From Candidatus Poribacteria bacterium (GTDB taxonomy: Bacteria > Poribacteria > WGA-4E > WGA-3G): a stretch of 64,000 bases of DNA. The position numbers and the translations under genes are program-made. The DNA lies in contig JAPPES010000151.1 of assembly GCA_028824125.1 (NCBI GenBank), positions 1-64,000 of the forward strand. Direction: 5' to 3'. Of this stretch, positions 35,333-43,701 are shown in pieces (the first letter of the stretch is position 1; each line of letters opens with the position of its first letter). A model generated the notes under the pieces. That model had not been told where the DNA came from. It was given only the letters and a program-made list of their open reading frames with translations, and searched no databases.

Positions 35333-36109
35333 ATGATTAACAGAACTCCGAGACAAATATTTGTTATAGCCGTTATAGCAACTCTTTTAATGGCTGGAAA
35401 CGTAGTACAGGCACAACAGGCAGCTATTATTGATGGACTGGTCAGTTACTGGTCCTTTGATAGAGCTTCGGTCACAGATAAAACAGTTAAAGATATTTTT
35501 GGTGACAACGATGGAACTATGGATGGAAATGTTGAGGTCGTTGACGGTAAAGTCGGTGAAGCACTTAAGTTTACTGGCGGTCATGTTGATTGTGGAGCAG
35601 CTAAAGATTTAACCAACATTGGCAATCAGATTACATTGGAAATGTGGATAAAACCTGAAAAAGCTGGCTGGGCAATTATTGCAGGCGTATCAAAGTCAGG
35701 AAGTAATACCTATGTGATTGCGTGGTCAGACAAAAGCCAGGTTGATTTTAATATCTGGAACGGTGCATTAGAGACATGGCCTTTCCAGAGCGTAGCACAA
35801 CCCGAATTGGATAAATGGCATCACATCGCTGGCGTTTACGACGGTGCCGAAGCTATAATTTATATCAACGGTGAATTGGATAGTAAGAAAGAATTCAATG
35901 GTGTTCTCGAATATAATGGAGAGAATTTTTGGATGGGTGCCAGAAAAGTGGGGGGACTTCCTTTCAACGGTCTTCTTGACGAACTCCGCATCTACAACCG
36001 CGGTCTAAGTCAAGCAGAAATTAAAAACAACCGGGACGCGGTAGGACTTGCTGTTGAACCCGCCCAGAAATTGGCACTCACCTGGGGAACAATAAAAGTT
36101 TTTAAATAA
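35333..36109 (+). CDS. Exported LamG-domain protein with C-terminal WG-x-IK tail
   Basis: A 258-residue protein starting at ATG 35333, after GGAG (the longer frame from 35168 lacks a site and has no signal). Signal peptide ends NVVQAQQA near residue 29. One LamG domain: GLVSYWSFD near residue 35, ITLEMWIKPE near 101, HHIAGVYDGAEAIIYINGEL near 163, and LLDELRIYNRGLSQAEIKN near 213. It ends in KLALTWGTIKVFK. It resembles the LamG protein at 15829-16662 in plan and in its tail. Probably binds glycans at the surface. The sulfatase gene begins 5 nt after its stop. Confidence 0.87.
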   Translation: MINRTPRQIFVIAVIATLLMAGNVVQAQQAAIIDGLVSYWSFDRASVTDKTVKDIFGDNDGTMDGNVEVVDGKVGEALKFTGGHVDCGAAKDLTNIGNQITLEMWIKPEKAGWAIIAGVSKSGSNTYVIAWSDKSQVDFNIWNGALETWPFQSVAQPELDKWHHIAGVYDGAEAIIYINGELDSKKEFNGVLEYNGENFWMGARKVGGLPFNGLLDELRIYNRGLSQAEIKNNRDAVGLAVEPAQKLALTWGTIKVFK

Positions 36110-36114
36110 AGTAC

Positions 36115-37590
36115 ATGCGCGAAAATGAACAAAAGATGTCTGTTGAAACGCCAAATATCCTTTGGATTTGCACTGACCAACAGCGTTACGACACAATAGG
36201 AGCATTAGGAAATCCGCATGTATCAACACCAAACATTGATAGTTTGGTTGCTGATGGCGTAGCTTTTACACATGCCTATTGTCAAAGCCCGATATGCACA
36301 CCGAGTCGTGCAAGTTTTTTGACAGGCATGTATCCGAGTGCTACACATGTTAATGGGAACGGCAACGATTATTTTCCAGAAACATATCCGCTTATCACGC
36401 GGACACTTGCAGACATCGGTTACGATTGCGGATTAATCGGAAAACTACATCTCGCGAGTGCTTTTCGCCGAATAGAACCACGAGCGAATGATGGTTATCG
36501 TTTTTGGCAATATAGCCATGCACCACGAGATGATTGGAAAGAAGGGCACGATTACGCAGATTGGGTTCGTTCAAAAGGATTTGTTCTTGGAGAGTTAACC
36601 AAAAACCCTGAAGGCGTTCCAGCAGAATTACACCAAACAACTTGGTGCGCAGAAAAGACGATTGAGTTTATACGAGAAGAACGGGATGGACCTTGGCTTG
36701 CGAGTGTCAATATCTATGATCCGCATCCACCTTTCAACTCGCCACAGTCATATAGAGAGCAGTTTAATCCGACAGATATGCCCGAACCGCTTTTCAAGGA
36801 GAGTGATTTAGAACAGCAGCACAAGTTGCGCCAGATTGACTTTCAATCCAAAGTTTGTAATCCTGATGAATTAGACATACGGAATCCAATTTTGGCGCAG
36901 TCTCCGCGTAGCAAAACAAAACCTGAAATCGTTGGTCGAAGAGATGCTAAGACGCTCAAAGCTGCATATTATGCAATGATAAAACTGATTGATGATCAAT
37001 TGGGGCGAATTCTGGAAACGCTGAATGAAACAGGACAACGTGAAAACACCGTTATCATTTTCACAAGCGACCATGGAGAAATGCTTGGTGATCACGGACT
37101 TATCCAAAAAGGGTGTCGGTTTTATGAAGGCTTAGTCAGGGTACCGTTGATTTTCTCGTGGCCAGGCCATTTTGAAAGTGGTTTAAAAAGCGATGCGCTC
37201 GTTGAACTTATTGACAAAGTCCCTACACTGTTGGAATTAACGGGTTTGCCTATTCCTGAAGGGATGCATGGAAAATCATTATTGCCTATCCTCCGAGGTG
37301 AAGCAGAGGCAAACCATCATCGTGACTTTGTCCGGTGTGAATATTACGATGCACTTGATATGCGTGACCATTCTTTCGCAACAATGTTACGGGATAAGCG
37401 TTATAAGTTAGTAGTTTATCACGGACACAAAGAGGGAGAACTTTACGATTTAGTTGATGACCCTCATGAATTCAACAACTTGTGGCACGCGTCAGAGAAA
37501 CAAAACACTAAGTTAGATTTGTTAAAAAGAAGTTTTGATACGTCAATGTTTGCTATGGACAGAGGTCCTGAACGCGTAGGTCCAATGTAA
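36115..37590 (+). CDS. Type I sulfatase, no signal peptide
   Basis: A 491-residue alkaline-phosphatase-superfamily sulfatase. The formylglycine site C61-T-P-S-R is present (ICTPSRASFLTG), as are metal ligands WICTDQQR near residue 17 and TSDHGEMLGDHG near residue 317. Such enzymes hydrolyse sulfate esters on polysaccharides or choline-type compounds. There is no signal peptide, so it should be cytoplasmic unless its start is farther upstream; substrates are presumably small or imported. No formylglycine-generating enzyme is in the window. ATG 36115 or ATG 36136 may be the true start; neither has a clear ribosome-binding site. Confidence 0.88.
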   Translation: MRENEQKMSVETPNILWICTDQQRYDTIGALGNPHVSTPNIDSLVADGVAFTHAYCQSPICTPSRASFLTGMYPSATHVNGNGNDYFPETYPLITRTLADIGYDCGLIGKLHLASAFRRIEPRANDGYRFWQYSHAPRDDWKEGHDYADWVRSKGFVLGELTKNPEGVPAELHQTTWCAEKTIEFIREERDGPWLASVNIYDPHPPFNSPQSYREQFNPTDMPEPLFKESDLEQQHKLRQIDFQSKVCNPDELDIRNPILAQSPRSKTKPEIVGRRDAKTLKAAYYAMIKLIDDQLGRILETLNETGQRENTVIIFTSDHGEMLGDHGLIQKGCRFYEGLVRVPLIFSWPGHFESGLKSDALVELIDKVPTLLELTGLPIPEGMHGKSLLPILRGEAEANHHRDFVRCEYYDALDMRDHSFATMLRDKRYKLVVYHGHKEGELYDLVDDPHEFNNLWHASEKQNTKLDLLKRSFDTSMFAMDRGPERVGPM

Positions 37591-37672
37591 TAGAGTCTAT
37601 CTGAAAAAATTCGTAAGAGCATTTGGTTCTATAACTTCTATTACTTGTTCAATGTGCCTCTTCTGTAGGAGC

Positions 37673-37692
37673 GACCTCCTGGCCGTGACTTG
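37673..37692 (+). repeat. Solo half of the family A palindrome
   Basis: The 20-bp sequence CTGTAGGAGCGACCTCCTGG is identical to the left arm of the 46-bp palindrome at 16866-16911. The second half is missing. A further 19-bp repeat (CCGAAAACTAAATAACCCT, 37713-37731) matches 3269-3287. Confidence 0.65.
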
Positions 37693-37741
37693 AGACTCAA
37701 ATGTATAATAGACCGAAAACTAAATAACCCTATAAAATTTG

Positions 37742-37770
37742 TTGCCTATTTTTGTATAAAGTGTGATAAT
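37742..37770 (+). promoter_or_regulatory. Sigma70-like promoter of the small lipoprotein gene
   Basis: TTGCCT (37742-37747) and GATAAT (37765-37770) with a 17-bp spacer, 98 bp before the start at 37869. Confidence 0.45.
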
Positions 37771-37868
37771 TAATAATGTGAACCAATTCTCTGTTTAAAA
37801 CATTGTGGATACTCGTTGCTACACAAACAATAAATTTGTATGACGCAATTCTAAGAAGGAGTAGTAAA

Positions 37869-38228
37869 ATGAAAAAGATCAGACACAGTAACGTTTTATC
37901 AATTTGCTATTGCTTATGTATTGTACTTGTGTTAATATTTCTGTATGGTTGTTCAGGAGCAACGCATACAATATCTACGGAACAAGGACCAACAGTAGAA
38001 TCAGATACAATTGTGGAAGAATGGAAGTTGGTAGAAAACCCGAATACCGGCATCATGGAGATGCGGCTTGTACGTAAAGTTCGGACAACGGTTTCTACAA
38101 GTTCCTCGTCTACTATAGAAAATAAAGGACAGCACTACCCATCAGACGCTAACAACTACCGCATGATTCTCGCAATTGCAAATTTTGCACTTGCAGTGGT
38201 TGTGCTTTGTATAGCAGTGTCTGAATAA
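37869..38228 (+). CDS. Small lipoprotein with C-terminal membrane helix
   Basis: A 119-residue protein starting at ATG 37869 (RBS AAGGAG). It has a lipoprotein signal with lipobox LYGCSG (Cys near residue 28), a Ser/Thr-rich central region (TTVSTSSSSTIENKG) and a C-terminal membrane helix (ILAIANFALAVVVLCIAVSE). No similarity recognised. The in-frame region upstream from 37803 precedes the ribosome-binding site and is excluded. Confidence 0.65.
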   Translation: MKKIRHSNVLSICYCLCIVLVLIFLYGCSGATHTISTEQGPTVESDTIVEEWKLVENPNTGIMEMRLVRKVRTTVSTSSSSTIENKGQHYPSDANNYRMILAIANFALAVVVLCIAVSE

Positions 38229-38328
38229 TCTAACATGCAGAATGCTACACACATTCTGCACATTTCAATCAGAAATAAGAATCTCCCAAATGAAACAAAC
38301 GCAAGTTTATCATAATGTAGGAGGAAAA

Positions 38329-39147
38329 ATGTGTAAAAAATTTCTATTTTGCTTGACTTTAATGCTAATATGTGGTTTAAATTTAGGAAATGCAAACGTT
38401 GAGGTCGGATTTCTCTATCTGGGTGATAACGGTCCGTTTACTAAACCTGCCCTTGAATTTGCAAAAGACACGTTTAGGACAACCGAATTGGGTAAAGGTG
38501 ACATAAAGAGTGATAAGTTCAAAAATTTCGCTGTCGTTTGGTGGAATGAAGGGGATACTGACCCTGGTGCCTTGTCCAATGCAGAAATTGATGCATTCTT
38601 GGACTATGTGGAAAGCGGTGGTGCCGTCCTTTTGACAGGTAAGGCATTCAGTTATGCTACACCGATGGGGCTTGAGAATGCGCAACCGCGTGCATTTGGT
38701 CCTGTAGAAGACGATGGCAGCAAAGTTGGTATTATCGTGCTGCAAGAAACACTTGATCTCGGTCTGGTTGAAGGACTTGAGAATGTTGATGGTAATGTCC
38801 CCAAACTAAATGATTGGGTTCAATTAAATTCAACTGGTTTTCCTAAGAGTGGAGACTATTTTGATAGTCTGGCAAAGAATTTTACCTCCCTTGCTCATGC
38901 GTGGGAAGGTGGTACAGATTATGCGGACAGAATTGCCGCATTCGGTTATTGGGAAGCTGGAGATGGCAAAGTGTTCAACATGAATTGGCGCCTCCCGAAC
39001 TACCACAAGAATAACAAAAGTATTGACCAGTTACATCAGTTGACAGAAAACGTGATTAATTGGTTAGCAAGTGAATCAGAATTTGCAGATGTATCCTCAC
39101 ACGGCAAGTTGCCGGTAGTTTGGGGAAATTTAAAAAATCAGAGGTAA
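38329..39147 (+). CDS. Exported ThuA/GATase-like protein with C-terminal WG-x-LK tail
   Basis: A 272-residue protein starting at ATG 38329 (GGAGG 6 nt upstream), with a signal peptide (MCKKFLFCLTLMLICGLNLG). The fold-like segments NFAVVWWNEGDTDPGALSNA (near residue 64) and FLDYVESGGAVLLTGKAFSY (near 88) resemble ThuA/class I glutamine-amidotransferase-like domains, followed by HAWEGGTDYADRIAAFGYWE and VFNMNWRLPNYHKNN. The domain call is moderate. It ends in GKLPVVWGNLKNQR, one of the six shared tails. Confidence 0.72.
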   Translation: MCKKFLFCLTLMLICGLNLGNANVEVGFLYLGDNGPFTKPALEFAKDTFRTTELGKGDIKSDKFKNFAVVWWNEGDTDPGALSNAEIDAFLDYVESGGAVLLTGKAFSYATPMGLENAQPRAFGPVEDDGSKVGIIVLQETLDLGLVEGLENVDGNVPKLNDWVQLNSTGFPKSGDYFDSLAKNFTSLAHAWEGGTDYADRIAAFGYWEAGDGKVFNMNWRLPNYHKNNKSIDQLHQLTENVINWLASESEFADVSSHGKLPVVWGNLKNQR

Positions 39148-39205
39148 AAGTAATTAGGCGGATTAAACCGCAATTTCAAGTTTCATATCATCTATGGAGG
39201 TTAAT

Positions 39206-41683
39206 GTGAAACTCAGTTATAACTTGGTTGCTACACTCCTTATTGCATTCTCCTGCTGTTTGGTATTTCAGTTTTCAAGCTGGAGTCAGATGGAGGAGAC
39301 CGCGCCGAGTGTAGAAATCCCGGAGCTTAAAGCGTTAAAGACTCACCCTGAGTCACTGACGTTGGAACATGCCCGTGATGGTCGTCGCGTGCTTGTTTCG
39401 GGACAAACGAAAGATGGAAAATGGGTTGATGTAACGTCTTGGGCAGTGCTAAAACCTACATCAGACGGGGTAAAATTGCATGAAGATGGCTACATCTTTC
39501 CAAATGCAGTTGGCACTGCAGCGATTAAAGTTACAGTTAAGGGTATCAGCACAGAATTACCGGTAACCGTCAAAAGTATCGATGCACCACCCGTAAGTTT
39601 TGTGCGAGATGTTATGCCGATCTTGAGCCATGCAGGTTGCAATAACGGCACTTGCCACGGCGCTGCAAAGGGTAAAAACGGTTTCAAACTCTCACTACGC
39701 GGCTATGATCCGGAATTCGACTACGAACTTCTCATTGAAGATATTTCTGGACGCCGTTTCAATCGTGCGTTTCCCGAACAGAGTCTCATGCTGCTCAAAC
39801 CGACATCCGAAGTGCCACACAAAGGTGGCCAGGTGATTAAACCGAGTTCGCGTGATTATAAACTCATCCATCAGTGGATAAGTGAAGGTGTAGCGTCTGA
39901 TGTTCAAACAACTAAACGCGTTGAAAGGTTAGAGGTAATTCCGGGGACCGCTGAATTATCTATGCCCGGAAATCAACAGCAGTTGATAGTCATTGCGCAC
40001 TATCCTGATGGAACAACCCGTGATGTTACCCGCGAAGCAAAATTCACCAGCAGTGTGGGTGAAGTGGCAAAAGTGACAGATGACGGTGTCGTAACTGCGG
40101 AACGCCGCGGAGAAACTGCTATCTTAACCCGATATGAGGGTGCATATAGTACAAACGGCATCATCGTTATGGGTGATCGTAGCGGTTTTGAATGGGTTGA
40201 AACACCTGAATACAACTATATTGATACGCATGTCCACAACAAACTAAAACGGCTGAAGATTCTGCCATCTGAATTATGTACAGATGAAGAATTCGTTCGC
40301 CGTATCTACTTTGATATGACAGGACTTCCGCCAGCACCCGATCAAGTGCGAAGTTTCCTTATGGATGAAACGCCATCAAAGGAAAAACGCGAAAAATTGA
40401 TTGATGTATTAGCAGAAACATCTGAATATGTTGACCACTGGACACATAAATGGGGCGACCTGTTACAATCAAACCGTAAATTTCTCGGTGAACGGGGCAT
40501 GTGGCTTTTCCAACAATGGATACATGAATCAATCGCAGAAAATCGCCCGTATAACCAATTTGTGCATGACCTGATTACTGCTACCGGCAGTGCTTATGCT
40601 AATCCGGCAGCAAATTATTTTCGGGTCTCGCGCGAATATACCGCTGCAGTAGAAAATACAACGCAGCTTTTCCTTGGCGTGCGATTCTCTTGTAACAAAT
40701 GTCATGATCATCCGTTTGAAGTATGGACCCAAAATCAATACTATGAATTTGGAGCGTTTTTCTCGGATGTAAAACTGAAAAATGGACGATTGCCGGGTGA
40801 AGAAGTTGTATACGCCAGTTTCAGTCCTACACCGGTCCAACATCCGAGAACGTTAGCAGTTGTGCCACCATCCGTTCCGTTTGGCGAAACAAAGGAAGAT
40901 GTTTCGGACAAGCGGGCAGCTTTGGCAGAATGGCTCACATCTGCTGAAAATCCGATGTTCGCAAAAGCAGGTGTAAACCGTATATGGAGTTACTTCCTGG
41001 GACGCGGTATCATTGAACCAGTGGATGATATACGCACCAGTAACCCACCAAGTAACCCGGAATTGCTTGATGCCCTAACAAAAGATTTCGTAGAAAGCGG
41101 TTTTGATATAAAACATATCATGAAAACAATCGCTCATTCTCGAACCTATCAACAGAGTATCAAGACAAACAAGTGGAACAAAGAAGATACGATTAATTTC
41201 TCACACGCAACCGCACGAAGACTAACAGCAGAACAGTTGTTAGATGCTATTGGCATTGCTACGGGAAGTCAACCGAAGTTTCAGGGTGTACCAAAAGATT
41301 TCCGTGCTGTTCAACTACCGGACAGCAAAGTTAAGGATGACGGATTTTTGAAATTGTTTGGTCGTCCAGAACGCGAAAGCTCATGTGAATGTGAAAGAAC
41401 AACCGAAGTAAGCCTCGCACATGCGATGAACCTTATCAACGGTCCGACAGTTGCAAATGCAATTATTGATCCTAACGGACGAATTGCAAAACTCATCAAA
41501 GAAAATAAAGATGATCGTACACTCATTGAAGAGATGTATCTTGCAACATTTGCTCGGTTACCACAAGAAAATGAATATAAGACAGCGGTTGAACATCTTG
41601 CAAGTGCAGAATCTAAAGAAGAAGGCGCGCAAGATTTAATGTGGGCATTAATTAATAGTCCCGCTTTCTTATTCAACCGATAA
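39206..41683 (+). CDS. DUF1549/DUF1553 planctomycete-type protein with Big-like domains
   Basis: An 825-residue protein starting at GTG 39206 (GGAGG 5 nt upstream). A signal peptide (about residues 1-28) leads to a Big2-like domain, a cytochrome-type CNNGTCHG motif (about residue 147), a second Big2-like region, and DUF1549/DUF1553 with SCNKCHDHPFE near residue 495 and NRIWSYFLGRGIIEPVDDIR near 592. It is a larger relative of 30674-32317. The next gene encodes the DUF1501 partner usual in planctomycete clusters. The system is located in the envelope; its chemistry is unknown. Confidence 0.88.
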   Translation: MKLSYNLVATLLIAFSCCLVFQFSSWSQMEETAPSVEIPELKALKTHPESLTLEHARDGRRVLVSGQTKDGKWVDVTSWAVLKPTSDGVKLHEDGYIFPNAVGTAAIKVTVKGISTELPVTVKSIDAPPVSFVRDVMPILSHAGCNNGTCHGAAKGKNGFKLSLRGYDPEFDYELLIEDISGRRFNRAFPEQSLMLLKPTSEVPHKGGQVIKPSSRDYKLIHQWISEGVASDVQTTKRVERLEVIPGTAELSMPGNQQQLIVIAHYPDGTTRDVTREAKFTSSVGEVAKVTDDGVVTAERRGETAILTRYEGAYSTNGIIVMGDRSGFEWVETPEYNYIDTHVHNKLKRLKILPSELCTDEEFVRRIYFDMTGLPPAPDQVRSFLMDETPSKEKREKLIDVLAETSEYVDHWTHKWGDLLQSNRKFLGERGMWLFQQWIHESIAENRPYNQFVHDLITATGSAYANPAANYFRVSREYTAAVENTTQLFLGVRFSCNKCHDHPFEVWTQNQYYEFGAFFSDVKLKNGRLPGEEVVYASFSPTPVQHPRTLAVVPPSVPFGETKEDVSDKRAALAEWLTSAENPMFAKAGVNRIWSYFLGRGIIEPVDDIRTSNPPSNPELLDALTKDFVESGFDIKHIMKTIAHSRTYQQSIKTNKWNKEDTINFSHATARRLTAEQLLDAIGIATGSQPKFQGVPKDFRAVQLPDSKVKDDGFLKLFGRPERESSCECERTTEVSLAHAMNLINGPTVANAIIDPNGRIAKLIKENKDDRTLIEEMYLATFARLPQENEYKTAVEHLASAESKEEGAQDLMWALINSPAFLFNR

Positions 41684-41745
41684 GCCCAAAACCGATTTAT
41701 GTGCTTCTAAAACGGAAGTTAGCACAATAATGGAGGAAACAATTG

Positions 41746-43191
41746 ATGTTATCGTTACCACAAGCACCCGGCAGATTATGTGATGGGTTCTCACGTAGAG
41801 AATTTCTCCGCGTGGGTGGCGCGGCGATGCTGGGCATTAGTCTACCACAAGTCCTGTCACTCCAAGCCAAGGCAAGCACAACAGTTGACCCCGCGATGCC
41901 TCTGAACGGTTGGGGCAAAGCTAATTCTGTCATACTGCTGTTCTTGCAAGGCGGACCGAGTCACATTGATATCTGGGATCCAAAGCCAGATGCACCTTCT
42001 AATATCCGCGGTGAATTTAATCCTATCCCGACAAATGTCGGCGGCATTCAGTTGTCAGAAACGATGCCACGTTTGGCAAAACAGATGGATAAAGCATGTC
42101 TTATCCGTTCAGTAAGCTACACGCCAGCAGGCCTTTTCAATCACACCGCTGCGATGTACCAGATGGTTACAGGCGAAACACCGGACAAGGTTGCTCCTTC
42201 GGGGCAGCTTGACCCACCTTCACCTGCTGATCATCCAAACGCTGCAGCCCATATCTCCAAGTTCAAACCGCCAGATGAACCGATGTTAGCAGCAGTCCAG
42301 CTCCCGCGTCCGATGCAGGAGAGTGGTATCATCGGTAAAGGTGGAAATGCAGGATTCCTTGGTAGAGCGTATGACCCATATTTTCTCTTCCAAGACCCCA
42401 ACAAGGAAATAAATCTTGACGATTTGACGCTCCGTCCTGAAGTGCCACCGATGCGTTTGCAGCGGCGGAAAACACTCCTTGAAACAATTAACGCCAATAT
42501 GCCTGAAATTGACAAAGTGGCAGATTCCTTCGCGCTGAATGAATACTATGAAAAAGCCTACGATCTCATCTTGTCACAGAAGGCACGCAACGCGTTTGAT
42601 TTGGCACAGGAGACAGATGAAATGCGCGACAAATACGGTCGCCATACATTTGGTCAGAGTGTGCTCCTCGCACGCCGATTGGTTGAAGCTGGCACCCGAT
42701 TTGTACAGGTGAACTGGCCCTCTGTCGCAAACGGCAATCCAAATACTACGGCATGGGATACCCACGCAGCCAACTTCGGTCCGCTGAAAAACCTACACTG
42801 CCCAAAATTAGATAGTGCGGTTTCTTCGCTACTTGAAGATTTATATCAGAAGGGTATGTTAGAGAATACGCTTGTGCTCGCTATTGGTGAATTTGGACGT
42901 TCACCACGAATGGGTGTTAGCACTTCTGGTAATGGCAACGCACCTGATGGGCGTGACCACTGGCCGTATTGCTATACAGGTCTAATTGCTGGTGCTGGCG
43001 TCAGAGGTGGTCAGGTATACGGTAAGTCTGATGATACAGGTTCAACACCACTTGAAAAACCTGTGCATCCACGCGATATCCTCGCTACGATTTACCATAC
43101 GCTTGGTATTGACCCGCACACGATTGTGATGAATCACTTAGACCAACCGCGTGAATTGGTCAAAGGTGAAGTGATTACAGGGATATTCTAA
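41746..43191 (+). CDS. DUF1501 exported protein (Tat signal)
   Basis: A 481-residue protein starting at ATG 41746, after GGAGG. The N-terminus has a twin-arginine motif (SRREFLRVGGAAMLG). The DUF1501 domain follows: LLFLQGGPSHIDIWDPKPD near residue 63, FNHTAAMYQMVTGETP near 127, QSVLLARRLVEAGTRFVQVN near 303 and GRDHWPYCYTGLIAGAGVRG near 405. It belongs to the alkaline-phosphatase/sulfatase-like superfamily and usually sits next to DUF1549/DUF1553 genes, as here. Tat export suggests a bound metal or cofactor. Function is not established. Confidence 0.9.
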   Translation: MLSLPQAPGRLCDGFSRREFLRVGGAAMLGISLPQVLSLQAKASTTVDPAMPLNGWGKANSVILLFLQGGPSHIDIWDPKPDAPSNIRGEFNPIPTNVGGIQLSETMPRLAKQMDKACLIRSVSYTPAGLFNHTAAMYQMVTGETPDKVAPSGQLDPPSPADHPNAAAHISKFKPPDEPMLAAVQLPRPMQESGIIGKGGNAGFLGRAYDPYFLFQDPNKEINLDDLTLRPEVPPMRLQRRKTLLETINANMPEIDKVADSFALNEYYEKAYDLILSQKARNAFDLAQETDEMRDKYGRHTFGQSVLLARRLVEAGTRFVQVNWPSVANGNPNTTAWDTHAANFGPLKNLHCPKLDSAVSSLLEDLYQKGMLENTLVLAIGEFGRSPRMGVSTSGNGNAPDGRDHWPYCYTGLIAGAGVRGGQVYGKSDDTGSTPLEKPVHPRDILATIYHTLGIDPHTIVMNHLDQPRELVKGEVITGIF

Positions 43192-43211
43192 ATTTTGTTC
43201 TAATATTGAAG

Positions 43212-43244
43212 CCTGTGTTTGGACGATTAAAGTTCAAGCACAGG
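43212..43244 (+). terminator. Intrinsic terminator after the DUF1501 gene
   Basis: Arms CCTGTGTTTG (43212-43221) and CAAGCACAGG (43235-43244) with a 13-nt loop, followed by TTTTATAATAT. It lies 20 nt after the stop codon, so it is a convincing rho-independent terminator. Confidence 0.7.
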
Positions 43245-43350
43245 TTTTATAATATAATTCGGTTTTATAAATTTCCTCAATGTACTTAGTTTAGACGATT
43301 TGGGAGCAGCCCCAGCGGGGCGAAATGTGTATACAAGTTAACGGATATTC

Positions 43351-43629
43351 TACCATTTCTAATATAGAATGTGTCATTTGCTGGGATTTCCTATAGGAGC
43401 GGGGGGGCGGGGGGGCCCCCGCCGGGGGGGGGGAATTAAAAAAATTAGAGTGATAAAAAAAAAAATTTTTTTAATATTTTTTTTTTATTTTTTTTTTTTT
43501 TGGCGTGTTATAAAACCGGGCCGCCCCCCCCGCCCCCCCCCCCGCCCCCCGCTCCTATAGAAGAAAGGTCCCTTCAGCAAACAATAAATGTTGAATCTCT
43601 TAATGGAATAATATTTATTAGAATTGGTA
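43351..43629. mobile_element. MITE-like element, family A, inverse orientation, with aberrant core
   Basis: Ends TACCATTTCTAATA (43351-43364) and TATTAGAATTGGTA (43616-43629) and the inner arms CTATAGGAGC (43391-43400) and GCTCCTATAG (43551-43560) match the family A element at 16797-16956. The centre, 43401-43550, is unusual: runs of G, then A/T, then C. It occupies most of the spacer 43192-43701. Confidence 0.7.
43401..43550. other. Homopolymer-rich anomalous stretch
   Basis: Long G runs, then A/T runs (ATTTTTTTAATATTTTTTTT), then C runs, between the two arms of a strong palindrome. Sequence of this type is unlike anything else in the window and does not match the palindromic core of the related copy. 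The base calls are probably unreliable; frames crossing it are artefacts. Confidence 0.7.
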
Positions 43630-43701
43630 TTCCTTCCCACTATTGACAATATTTCCTATTAGTTCTAAGCGAAAAACTTCACTGTTATAGAGGTAATCAA
43701 A

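Noticed and set aside
43369..43560. A 63-codon plus-strand frame with Gly/Arg/Pro and Phe runs
   Set aside because: It crosses the homopolymer-rich stretch inside a MITE-like element and has no protein character.
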